From: Lithobates sylvaticus | Taxonomy: Eukaryota; Chordata; Amphibia; Anura; Ranidae | Length of the DNA stretch: 64,000 bases | Direction: 5' to 3' | NCBI GenBank assembly: GCA_028564925.1 | Contig: CM053029.1 | Coordinates: forward strand, 294,849,168-294,913,167 | Shown here: one piece after another, positions 55,170 through 64,000 of the stretch | Layout: every line of letters begins with the position of its first letter | Position numbering within the stretch: position 1 is the stretch's first letter | Program-made: the position numbers and the translations under genes | Notes under the pieces: model-generated | Databases searched by the model: none | Seen by the model: only the letters and a program-made list of their open reading frames with translations | Told to the model about the DNA's origin: nothing

Positions 55170-56822
55170 AGTGTAAAAAAATATAACACAGTACACGTTT
55201 TTAAAGTAATTAATTTATTAGGCAGCTCCGGGGTCTCTTCTGACTTCTTCTCCCCTCTCCGGCTTTTCAGCCTCCTCCGCTGATGTCTTCTGCCTCTGCT
55301 GGTTTTTCTCCCTTCTACGGGTCTCCAGTTTTATTGCTCTCCATTCAATATCTTATCCCTTGTCTGAGGTTACTACATTAGAATACTCGTCTTTACGAGC
55401 CAGTAGGTATAGGTTTTTTTTGATAGATACCTCCATATGCTATTTTTCTTGTGAGAAACATATATTAGCCAGATATAATCTAAGCTATGGTTTTATATTG
55501 ATTTTAGTCGGCTCCTATGAATCCTCGTGTTGTGATTTGCTCTTGCTGTGAGCCAACCCTTTCTTTATTGGAAATGTTTTCTTCTTTGACCACTTGTTGA
55601 ACAAGGCTGACTCTCCTGCAAGGTATTTTTGTCTTAGTCTTGATATGCATGCACATGCCATGATCTCTCATCTGGACAGAACAGTGTCTTTTCTTTTTAT
55701 AAATGTGTGTTATTGTCACTATAATTATGAATATATTTATTTTTTATTTTAGATAGTGAGACCTTTTTTCCTCCTTTTTTTTTTTTTTTTTGCAACCAAC
55801 GAATCCCGAATTTGTCCTGAAGAAGCTTAACAGTGAAACGCGTTGATGCACTAGGGCTCACATCATATATCATGCATCTTCATGTATATGTTTTCTTAAC
55901 CTTTTTTCTATTTCCCTTTTCATACCGTGTGTGTGCGCGTGTGTGTGTGTGTGTGTGCGTGTGTGTGTGTATATGTATGTATATATACACATCTATGTTT
56001 CAATAAATATTTTTTTTTTTTTTTCATATCCTTATTGATTACTGTGCTTTTTAAAGTCTGGCCCTGGGTCACCTTCTGGGACCCCTTCTTTTTTTTTTTT
56101 TTTTTTTTTTGTATTTCCAGAACTATTCCCGGATGAGGCAATGCGAGTGCTTTTTTCTCTTATATGAACCTCTGAATGTGTTCTTATTGAGGACAGGATA
56201 GCCGCTTCAAGTTTCTGGTTGTCTTTCAGCCCTAAGTAGTAATATTGGAGCTTTTAAAATAGTGTTGCAAAACTCATGTACAACATATATGAAGTAAGAA
56301 TCATGCACTGACAACCAATTTCTTTTAAGTTGAAACTTCTTGCTTGATCATCGGAACAACATTTTGCTTGGAGCCAGTCTACCTAAAGCTGGTGTTTTTG
56401 TTTTTGTTCATTGTGTTTTTGTAAATTTTTGTTTTTTGTTCATTGTTAAACCACCAGGTAGCTCCTCATATATCACAGAAATTATATTGGTTGGATTTCT
56501 GCCCTTGAGTTCCTGGGATTTCTAATGTGTTTCTCATTATGGAGAATGAGACGGGGCTGGAACATACAAAGGTAGGAGGGTGAATCCCCGACTACCAGGT
56601 GGCTAGGAATAAAGTTGCTAGAACTGGCAGGGAGATCTCTGGTAGTTGGTTAAAAATCTAACCTTGCACCAAAAGAACCTTTTTCTTTTTTGGCACAACT
56701 TTGAACGTTCTTGACCTACTCGCAGGTTTGTGTATGGGTTGTGAGCCTCAGCATCGATCTTATGACGTACTGTGTGGGATTTTACATAACGTTGCTTCAC
56801 CTCATTTAACATTTTTTTGCAG
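55170..56822. other. Intron 4 tail: CT-rich, GT microsatellite and unassigned repeats
   Basis: 55230-55340 is CT-rich. GTCCTGAAGAAGCTTAACAG followed by TGAAACGCGTTGATGC (55815-55850) is a motif common in frog repeats. 55927-55975 is a GT microsatellite. T runs lie at 55778-55792 and 56091-56110. No genes or clear element borders are seen. Confidence 0.5.
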
Positions 56823-56949
56823 GATTATCCCAGAGTCACCACGATGGCTGCTATCTCAAGGCCGAATTACAGAAGCTGAAGCTATAATAAGGAAAGCAGC
56901 CAAGAAAAATGGTATAACAGCACCAGAAATAATATTCAGTCTATCTGAG
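56823..56949 (+). CDS. slc22a4/5: OCTN transporter exon 5 (PESPRW motif, intracellular loop)
   Basis: This 127-base exon follows a T-rich tract ending TTTTTTTGCAG and ends CTGAG before GTAACC. The first base completes Trp; the protein then reads [20 protein letters not shown] and [28 protein letters not shown] is the classic SLC22/sugar-transporter signature after TM6; the rest is the large cytoplasmic loop. The exon ends on a codon boundary. Human has F where the first I of IIPESP lies. Confidence 0.95.
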
Positions 56950-57117
56950 GTAACCTCCATAGCTTTACACTATACTGTACAATAAATGCCATAGTGTCAG
57001 CCTGTTACCTTTCTTTTTATGTAGTGTGCAGATATACTAAATAGGTTGCAGAAAACAAACCGTAAAGACTCGGGTTTAAAAAAGGCACTGTGATCCACAT
57101 ATAGTATAAACCTTTAT

Positions 57118-57430
57118 CGTATAATTAAAGGGAAAAACTTTTTTTTTTTTTTTCGTTTTGGATAGAATACATGGGGGATTAGAACACTTGTAAGTGTTAG
57201 ATTCCCCCTCTCTTTGTCCTGTTCACCATTAGCATTTAAAGTGAAAGTAAAAGAAAACCACAAATTTTGGGTTGTCCCCAGAACCATAATAGAGGGGAAA
57301 TCTTCCACTGGGGACACTAGTTCTGGTGACCTGGAGGTCCCCATGGGATTCACTTGTAGTGATTTCCTCTCACTTCCTGTTTTGCTATGGGACAGGAAGT
57401 GAAGGGAAATCTCTGAAATGAGACACATAT
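57118..57430. repeat. 'GGGGACACTAGTTCTG' frog repeat
   Basis: Starts with TTAAAGGGAAAAACTTTTT and has GGATTAGAACACTTGTAAGT, GGGGACACTAGTTCTGGTGA and GACAGGAAGTGAAGGGAAAT. The inverse copy is 26860-27215 and a fragment is 25085-25265. 57430-57745 shows nothing named. Confidence 0.6.
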
Positions 57431-57745
57431 GGCAAAAAAAAAATCCAGCAGGGGTTCTATCCCTCTCTTACTTAATGAAAATAAAAGGTTTTGTGTATAG
57501 TTCTAGTAATTTCATGCCGCTGGTAGTATTTGATGCCATCTAATCTGCTGCTGAACGTGGATCTCCACATTGTGGTGATTTTGAAGTAGACATCCAGCTC
57601 AATACACAGCTAAAATAGATACATTTGAACCGTTTTACCTGACAAAATATTTAACATTTTGTTCAGCCACTCTTGTGATTCACACACCTCTTCTACACGA
57701 TATTAAACAGTGGTGATACTGAGAGTCCTTTTTAATATAACCCTT

Positions 57746-58585
57746 TTAACCAATTAAGGACCACCCACTGCATATTTACTGCGGCAGGGCGACCCTATTG
57801 CACAAAATAATGTACCTGTACGATGTCCGCCGGCCACCCGCTCCTCAGAGGCAGAATGGGGATCTGCCAATGTAAACAAAGTGGATCCCCATTCTCACAG
57901 GATCTCTAGTGATCAGGAACAGTGATCTCTCTGTACTCCCAGTCCACTCCCCCCCACAGTTAGAAACACCTCCCTAGGACACACTTAATCCCTTGCTCGC
58001 CGCTTAGTGATAACCCCTTCGCTGCCCGTGTGCTTTATACAGTGATCAATGGATATTTTTAGCTCTGATCACTGTAATAATGTCACTGGTCCCAAAAAAG
58101 TGTCCGATCTATTCGCCCCAATGTCCAGATAAAAATCGCTGATCGCCACCATTACTAGTAAAAAAATAAAAATAATAATAAAAATGGCATAAATCTATCC
58201 CCTATTTTGTAGACGCTATAACTTTTGCGCAAACCACTCAATATACGCTTATTGCGAATTTTATTTTTTATTTTTTTACCAACAATATGTAGAAGAGTAC
58301 ATATTGGCCTAAACTGATGAATACATTTTTTATTTTTTTTTTTATTGGATATGTTTTATAGCAAAAAGTTAAAAATATATATATTTTTTTCAAAATTGAC
58401 GGTCTTTTTTTTTTTTGTTTATAGCGCAAAAAACAAAACACAGAGGTGATCAAATGCCACTTAAAGAAAGCTCTATTTGTGTGAGAAAAAGATAATACAT
58501 TTTTTTGGGTACATCGTCGCACGACCACGCAGTTGTCAGTCAAAGTGACGCAGTGCCGTATGGCAAAAAATGGCATGATCATTAA
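57746..58585. mobile_element. TTAA-bounded frog repeat of the 39703-40694 family
   Basis: Begins TTAACCAATTAAGGACCACC and contains GATCGCCACCATTACTAGTA, AACTTTTGCGCAAACCACTC, ATGTAGAAGAGTACATATTG and GAAAGCTCTATTTGTG, ending at TTAA 58582-58585. No gene. Confidence 0.7.
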
Positions 58586-58866
58586 CCACTTCCTGCCTGG
58601 CCTATAGCAGTATGACGGCCGGGCGGTGGTTCAGTTATCCTGACTGGGCTTTATATGACGCGCAGCAGGATAAAATGCCGGCTCAGGGATCATTGGTGCT
58701 GTGTGTCACTCTGACACACCACATCTCTGATCGTGGTAAGGAGCCTCCATCCCAGGAAGTGCCGGTAAACGGCTTTCCTCGGTTAACGCTGACAGTTAGA
58801 GCCGACCGACGACTCTGGTATTCAAGTGGTTGAGGGTGTAAATCCTTCGGGGGCTGAAGTGGTTAA
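58582..58866. mobile_element. Short TTAA-bounded relative, 285 bp
   Basis: TTAA at 58582-58585 and 58863-58866, with left CCACTTCCTGCCTGG and right GGGGGCTGAAGTGG as loose inverted ends. It shares its left TTAA with the preceding element, so the two are head-to-tail neighbours. 58867-59427 shows nothing named. Confidence 0.62.
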
Positions 58867-59427
58867 TCCACTAAAATTCTAAGTATCTTGTAACATACTC
58901 TGTCACTGTGTAAAGATGCACATGATTTAATAGAGTAGTTCATTTTGTAGAGGGTCTCTGAACAGGTGTGCGACTAATTATTAGGTGGGTGTTGTTCCAC
59001 AAATGGAATCGGGCTTTACAGCCAGTGGGACTCGCTGCAGGGAGTAGCATGTAAGTACAGACACACAAGGAGTGTCCGTGTCCTGACCTTATTCTGTACA
59101 AAGGTTGCCTTAACCAAATTGTATTACCCAGAGAGAGACGGTGCTCAAACAGGCTATCACCTGAGAGGAAATCTTTTAGTCTTGGGAAGATCAAATAGCC
59201 AGGAGGCGGAAATATTGTTTGTCAAAGTGTAATGCTGAAAACCCCTGCAAGAGGAGACCTGGTGTCAAGGTCCTTTCGTTCCTGGAAAGCGCTCCATTTG
59301 GAGCGTCATATCAAAGCATTGCCGATACCCTGTCCCAGGCATGGCAGTGCCTACCTGGTTAATTATTTAGGGGTAAGTTTTGGCTTAAACTGAGTATAAT
59401 AAAATCTGTACAGTAAATCTCTTAGGC

Positions 59428-59870
59428 GAGCCATACATGGTTTGAATCTCTGCAGGTTCAGCAGGAACCGGCCGAGATGCAAACAGTTAATGGGCAGGCT
59501 GAATGTACCCATTTGATCAATCGATCAACTTTGGTACAACCAGCCGGACGGATTCTTTTATTATCGCTAGCAGCTGCTAGCAATAATCACTGTCTTCTCC
59601 CGGTGGGACAGCTTCCCCCGCCCCCCCCCCCACCCCTACAGGGAGCAGACAATGGCTCGGCAGGAAGGATTCCCCTGTCAGCACTATTCGTGTTAATGGT
59701 TTATTTTTAACTCTCTCACCATAAGTCCTTATGCAGGCTAGGCATTTAGCCCCTGGTGCATACGATTTTAGCATTTTTGTGCCGGCAGAAGACACCAGTG
59801 CACAGTTCAGCCCCGCTACTGGCAGCCTGTAAAACTCTGAGAGGCTGAAAGCTGCTGTGGCTGAATGGTG
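59428..59870. repeat. 'GCCATACATGGTT' frog repeat
   Basis: Starts GCGAGCCATACATGGTTTGA, then GGTTCAGCAGGAACCGGCCG, a local palindrome, and a C run near 59620. Similar wording occurs at 13539 and 17866. No gene. Confidence 0.5.
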
Positions 59871-61610
59871 CACTGAGTGGTACTAATGTTTAGGGTAGTA
59901 TGCACCCAGGGACAAATGTCCCAAATGCAGACTTCTTGCACACTACTTATCTAGTTGCATAGTAATGGTTCTAAAATAGTTGTCTGTGAGATTACACACT
60001 AAATCTATTTCTCAATTTTGTTGGGTTTACTTTTCTGTGAAATCAGCTTAGGTAATTGTTTAGAACACATAAGGCAAATGCAAGGCCTGCGGGCTGATTC
60101 CAGCCTGCCAGGCCATCATGTCATGTGGCCTTTGCATTTTTTTAGCCAGCTCTAGCTCTCTCCCTCTTCTAATTCTTGCACTTTGTATACAGCACACTCC
60201 TGAACTCTTCACTCTGTACACTCCTAAACTCTGTACATAACATAATCCTGAACTCTGTACTTAGCACACCACTAAACCCTGCATGCTGTACCTCGTGCAC
60301 TCCTAGCACACAGCTGGACCTTTTGAGGTCAGCTATCCTGATGCGGCCTAAGAGGATATGGAGTTTGACAACCCTGCTTTAGACTGTATCTAATGTGTAT
60401 ACAGTAAATACTCTTGTGGCACATTTAAGACATACATTGAAATGCATGCTGTCGACTGTACTTTTTAAAAACATTTAACTAAACGTATACCAAAAAAAAG
60501 ACATTTTATTGATCTGCTTTTCTTTTATTTTCCTGTTATAAGAGACTGTATTGAGACATAGTTGTGCAAATACATTTTATTCCAAAACCCTGACAAAAAT
60601 GGAAGTGTTCCAGGTTTCTTGGCATATGCAAGTAAAGCTTCAAATGAGTTTGAATGCCTAGGAGTCCTTTGCCAGTTGACATTTAATGTGGGCTCATACC
60701 ATGTTTTATTATTGCAGTAGTCCAGTCAGGGACACATCTGGAAATTGTAGTTTAAGAGCTAAACAACATCACAGCCCCATGGGGATCGTGAAGGCTAAGT
60801 TTGTTTTTCTGTTTGTTAGGAAACTCTGAAATTTACTGTCTTATTATGGCATGCTGCTTTATTTATTTATACTATATATTTAGATATTTTAAATTTGTTC
60901 TCGTTATGCTCCTTTTTGTTTATGCATATTAACGTTTTCTATTGTTTGTTTGACTAATAATTCCCATAGAACATTGCACATTTAACTTTACTACCTTTGA
61001 AATTATCACAGTCAAAAATGTATGCACATAAGAAAGCCATTGTAAAGAGTACCTCCACTTTTGCTGAGGAAAAAAAAAACAATCTCTACTGGATGAGCAT
61101 TGTGCATTGCAAGGATTTTAACAAACATTGAGTCCTACCTTTTTATTGTCCTGGAGAAATAGCTGTTTGTTGTGTGCACAGTAAATCTGAAAAGGAGTGC
61201 CTTTTTCATTATTCATCAGCTGGTGAACTTGCAGTGTTCTAATGGGGAACGTTGCAGAGTCTGCATCCCTTTTTAGATGTGATTAACCATTTGGGAGCCT
61301 CTTGCCAAATAAATGGAATTTTTGTTGCCGAATCTTGTATCTTGTGTCTGGAAAAATAAGTGGGCCAATTACACAAGCAGGAAATGACAAACCTGGTGAA
61401 GTTCTATTCACCAACTGTGTACATAGGGTCTCCGGGTTGCCATATTGCGTTGAATTTTACGGAAAAATACAGCTGCTGCAGATTGAAAAAGGAAAGCCAA
61501 TTAAGCACACCCTCGTGAAAAAGTAATCTCATATTTTATAAGATTTGTTTATTAAAAACCTATTGAAAGAGAAAAAGGAAAGGTCATTTTTAACAACTTT
61601 AAACTACAAT
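59871..61610. other. Intron 5 sequence without recognised feature
   Basis: AT-rich. A run of similar CTGAACTCT/CACTCCT phrases lies at 60195-60310 but is too irregular to call a tandem repeat. No protein-like frames or element ends were found. Confidence 0.5.
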
Positions 61611-61861
61611 GGGGGGATTCAATTCAATAAAGTTGCTATGCCACTTTTCTGGCCTTAATCCCTCTAGTTAATGTATGGCACCAAATTCATGAAGCATTTG
61701 CTACACTTTTGGATTGGTTCTGACTAGGGGTGCAACGGATCAAAAAACTCACGGATCGGATCGATCCTCGGATCAGGAGTCACGGATCGGATCATTTTTC
61801 GGATCAGCAAATATTAATTGAATTTGCAAAAACCTGTGAAAATTCCGCCACATATAGTCCC

Positions 61862-62122
61862 CACTGTAATATCATCATCTCCCCCACTGTAATATCCACG
61901 CCATCTCCCCCACTGTAATATCCACGCCATCTCCCCCACTGTAATATCCACGCCATCTCCCCCACTGTAATATCCACGCCATCTCCCCCACTGTAATATC
62001 CACGCCATCTCCCCCACTGTAATATCCACGCCATCTCCCCCACTGTAATATCCACGTCATCTCCCACTGTAATATCCACGTCATCTCCCCCACTGTAATA
62101 TCCACGTCATCTCCCCCACTGT
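61862..62122 (+). repeat. 26-bp minisatellite, about ten units
   Basis: Unit CTCCCCCACTGTAATATCC plus ACGCCAT (26 bases); late units have ACGTCAT, and one lacks two C. Minus frames give a 26-residue period (DITVGEMAWILQWGRWRGYY) because 26 is not a multiple of three. Not coding. Confidence 0.95.
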
Positions 62123-62126
62123 AGTA

Positions 62127-62575
62127 ATGGCTGGGTATCGCAGAGTATTGGCTGGGTATCGCAGAGTATTGGCTGGGTATCGCAGAGTATTGGCTGGGTA
62201 TCGCAGAGTATTGGCTGGGTATCGCAGAGTATATGCAGGGTTAATGCAGAGTATCGCAGAGTATTGGCTGGGTAATGCAGAGTATCGCAGAGTATTGGCT
62301 GGGTAATGCAGAGTATATGCAGGGTTAATGCAGGGTTAATGCAGAGTATCGCAGAGTATATGCAGGGTTAATGCAGAGTATATCAGGGTTAATGCAGAGT
62401 ATATGCAGGGTTAATGCAGAGTATATGCAGGGTTAATGCAGAGTATATGCAGGGTTAATGCAGAGTATATGCAGGGTTAATGCAGAGTATATGCAGGGTT
62501 AATGCAGAGTATATGCAGGGTTATGCAGAGTATATGCAGGGTTAATGCAGGATATTTGCTGGGTAATGCAGGGTA
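62127..62575 (+). repeat. 21/22-bp minisatellites TGGCTGGGTATCGCAGAGTAT and ATGCAGGGTTAATGCAGAGTAT
   Basis: First about five 21-base units GGCTGGGTATCGCAGAGTATT (62127-62235), then a mixed zone, then about ten 22-base units ATGCAGGGTTAATGCAGAGT-AT to about 62560. The two units share GCAGAGTAT, so one probably grew from the other. Confidence 0.93.
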
Positions 62576-62576
62576 T

Positions 62577-62625
62577 GTTTACAAGTGATCGCTCCGTCAT
62601 TTGACGGAGCGATCACATTGTAAAC
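62577..62625. repeat. Perfect hairpin in the hAT
   Basis: Arms GTGATCGCTCCGTCA and TGACGGAGCGATCAC around a short ATT/T loop, extended by GTTTACAA and TTGTAAAC with one slipped base. A strong stem if transcribed or extruded. Confidence 0.9.
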
Positions 62626-63912
62626 AGTGGCCGGGTGTACCAAGATGGCCGCCGCTCCGGAGCTAGGCCGAAGCCGAGGCCTTTCCTAAGGCCGCCGGGT
62701 GTACAAAGATGGCCGCCGCCGCTCCGGAGCTAGGCCGAAGCCACGGCCTTTCCTAAGGCCGAGGCCGCGGAGCGCTCCGCGGATCGCGGGGTGTGCCGAT
62801 CCGAACGGGGTGGCCCGTTCGGATCACGGATCGGCGACGATCCGTTGCACCCCTAGTTCTGACAGTGGCTCGTGTACCAATTCAGGTAGTCCTAAATGCA
62901 CCACTTTTACATTGTGCCTCTTTGAAATGCGCCAAATGTAAAAGTGGAGCTAGCTAAGACCAACCCTTGTATGTACTGCTGGATATATTCAATAAACGCA
63001 ACTGTTTAAAAAAAATTTAAGACCAGCTCTCTTTTGGCGTACAGAGAAAAAAACTGGCTAAACCAGATTGATTTTGTCAGTGTCTCACATGCATTCTAAA
63101 ATGAGTGCAGCATTATACTCATTCGGGTATAAGTTCTGGACCAGTATATGAATTTGGGGCACGCTGCACCACTTTTAGAATTCATGAGAGACACTTTTGC
63201 AAAATCTGCCTGTGCCAGTCTTTGTGAATTCCAGGGAGTGTGTCTTGTGTTACAATTGTATGTGCTATATTATTTTTTTATTTCTTATATTATTTTTTTT
63301 TCCCACGAAAGTGGAGTAGAAGCACCGTTTTTTGAACCATTTGAGAAAACCAACATGAACATGAAGGAAACGTAGAAACGTTATGAAGGCAGAGTGCCTT
63401 CTGCGATTTCTTTTGATCACAGAGCCACAGTTCTGCTATTCTGTTAAATCATTTTTATGCAGGTCACCAGTTAGAAACACTCCCTGGAATTCATAAAGAC
63501 TGGCACAGGCAGATTTTGCGAAAGTGTCTTTCATGCATTCTAAAAGTGGTGAAGAATGCTCCGAATTCAAGAACTGTCTGGAACTTTTATTTAAATTTGG
63601 CTCATGCTGCGTCACTTTTAGAATGCATGCGAGACCTTTTCACAAAATCTGTCTGAGCCCGTTTTACTCTTTCTATGCCAAACAAGAGTTGGTCTTAATT
63701 GGCTCCACTTTTACATTTGGCACATTAAATCTGAATTTGGTGTCACTGTCATACCCAAAAGTGTCACAAATGCATCGTGAATTTGGCGCAATGCGTTAAA
63801 ACCAGAAAAGTGGCACAGCAGCTTTATTGAATTCCCCTCACTCTGTATAGACTTGCTTAAAAGTATAGATATCTTGCATTTCATTCTTCACTTTCTTGTT
63901 TTTTATTTCCAG

Positions 63913-64000
63913 CTGCAGGATGTGAAGGACCAGTCTCGCAAGCCGTACACCTTTTTGGACCTCATTAAAACGACGAACATCCGTATTGTGACATTTCTAT
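63913..64000 (+). CDS. slc22a4/5: OCTN transporter exon 6, 5' part (cut by window end)
   Basis: After the acceptor TTTTTTATTTCCAG the frame runs LQDVKDQSRKPYTFLDLIKT, then TNIRIVTFL to the last base. This matches the end of the cytoplasmic loop and the start of TM7 in OCTN proteins (human has ILDLLRTWNIRMVTI). The phase is 0, as exon 5 requires. Human exon 6 is about 101 bases as I recall, so roughly 13 bases should remain beyond the window. Confidence 0.9.
   Translation, partial: MQDVKDQSRKPYTFLDLIKTTNIRIVTFL

Larger units (their letters stand above)
61725..62855. mobile_element. Non-autonomous hAT with perfect 17-bp ends and 8-bp target duplication
   Basis: GTTCTGAC stands at 61717-61724 and 62856-62863. 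Both ends read TAGGGGTGCAACGGATC inward, a perfect inverted repeat and a common vertebrate hAT end. Further inverted CGGATC words lie inside both ends. The interior consists of three minisatellite blocks, a perfect hairpin and a GC-rich part with two GCCGCCGGGTGTAC-A-AGATGGC copies at 62630 and 62692. No transposase. It sits inside the element at 61611-63838. Confidence 0.93.
61611..63838. mobile_element. 2.2-kb inverted-repeat element interrupted by a hAT
   Basis: Left 61611-61650 (GGGGGATTCAATTCAATAAA then GTTGCTATGCCACTTTTCTGG) and right 63800-63838 (CCAGAAAAGTGGCACAGC then AGCTTTATTGAATTCCCC) are inverted with few mismatches. Inside, 62880-62950 and 63690-63725 are also inverted (CCACTTTTACATTTGGC type), and GAATTCATGAGAGACACTTTTGCAAAATCTG occurs in mixed orientation near 63170, 63500 and 63630. 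It is probably a foldback DNA element; the superfamily is unknown and there is no gene. Confidence 0.7.
27627..64000 (+). other. slc22a4/5: slc22a4/5-like gene, exon 2-6 part, continuing past the window
   Basis: Five exons in one orientation join in a single reading frame and encode the TM2 to post-TM6 part of an SLC22 organic cation/carnitine transporter, a 12-TM plasma-membrane MFS carrier. The exon lengths of 104, 155, 172 and 127 bases agree with human SLC22A5 exons 2-5 from memory. Visible introns are 10140, 3171, 15454 and 6963 bases; intron 1 covers at least bases 1-27626. The G-x4-GKS sequence made across the exon 3/4 junction is typical of OCTN proteins. Residues such as GYMLLPL, LLLALT and PLWW look slightly closer to human OCTN1 (SLC22A4) than OCTN2, but the paralogue is not settled. 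No promoter, exon 1 or 3' end is in the window. Confidence 0.93.

Noticed and set aside
61804-62105. Repeated DITVGEMAWILQW frames
   Set aside because: A 26-bp minisatellite translated; the same peptide appears in several frames, as expected for a period not divisible by three.

Overview
This window is intronic and repeat-dense vertebrate DNA, most likely from a ranid-type frog. That call rests on recognising several repeat families typical of ranoid frog genomes (the 'gcgcaaaccaatcaa' family, the TTAA-flanked 'agttccaccc' MITEs and the 'ggcctcatgtacac' foldbacks). It is an inference, because no database search was possible.

One host gene is present, on the + strand: an organic cation/carnitine transporter of the SLC22A4/SLC22A5 (OCTN) type. 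Five exons are visible: 27627-27730, 37871-38025, 41197-41368, 56823-56949 and 63913 to beyond the window end. They correspond by length and phase to exons 2-6 of the human gene as I recall it. All splice sites are AG/GT and the phases join in one frame. Exon 1 and exons 7 onward lie outside. The introns are large (more than 27.6, 10.1, 3.2, 15.5 and 7.0 kb), and almost everything else in the window is transposon-derived.

Layout: (1) 1-13.2 kb of intron 1 holds a composite block of nested elements present twice in tandem (611-6400 and 7096-13215). Each copy contains a hAT element carrying two younger elements, then an inverted-repeat-bounded block with a CR1-like LINE piece and a Ty3/gypsy fossil; an L1 fragment lies between the copies. 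(2) 13.2-27.6 kb carries many short non-autonomous DNA elements. (3) 27.86-34.51 kb in intron 2 is a young, nearly whole tyrosine-recombinase retrotransposon of Ngaro type on the minus strand, with split direct repeats that are identical within each pair. (4) 34.6-41.2 kb holds TTAA-flanked hairpin MITEs and other frog repeats. (5) 41.4-47.7 kb in intron 4 is a minus-strand L1 relic with two secondary insertions. (6) 49.06-54.67 kb has two Tc1-like elements in the same orientation; the first is split by a 2.5-kb hAT with an 8-bp target duplication and a 29-bp minisatellite of about 1.85 kb. (7) 61.6-63.8 kb in intron 5 is an inverted-repeat element holding a nested hAT full of minisatellites.

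Three themes recur. Every element with recognisable coding capacity lies antisense to the host gene. Minisatellites repeatedly sit inside non-autonomous transposons. Many nesting events can be ordered from target-site duplications. I found no rRNA or tRNA gene, no CRISPR array, no second host gene and no operon-like system.
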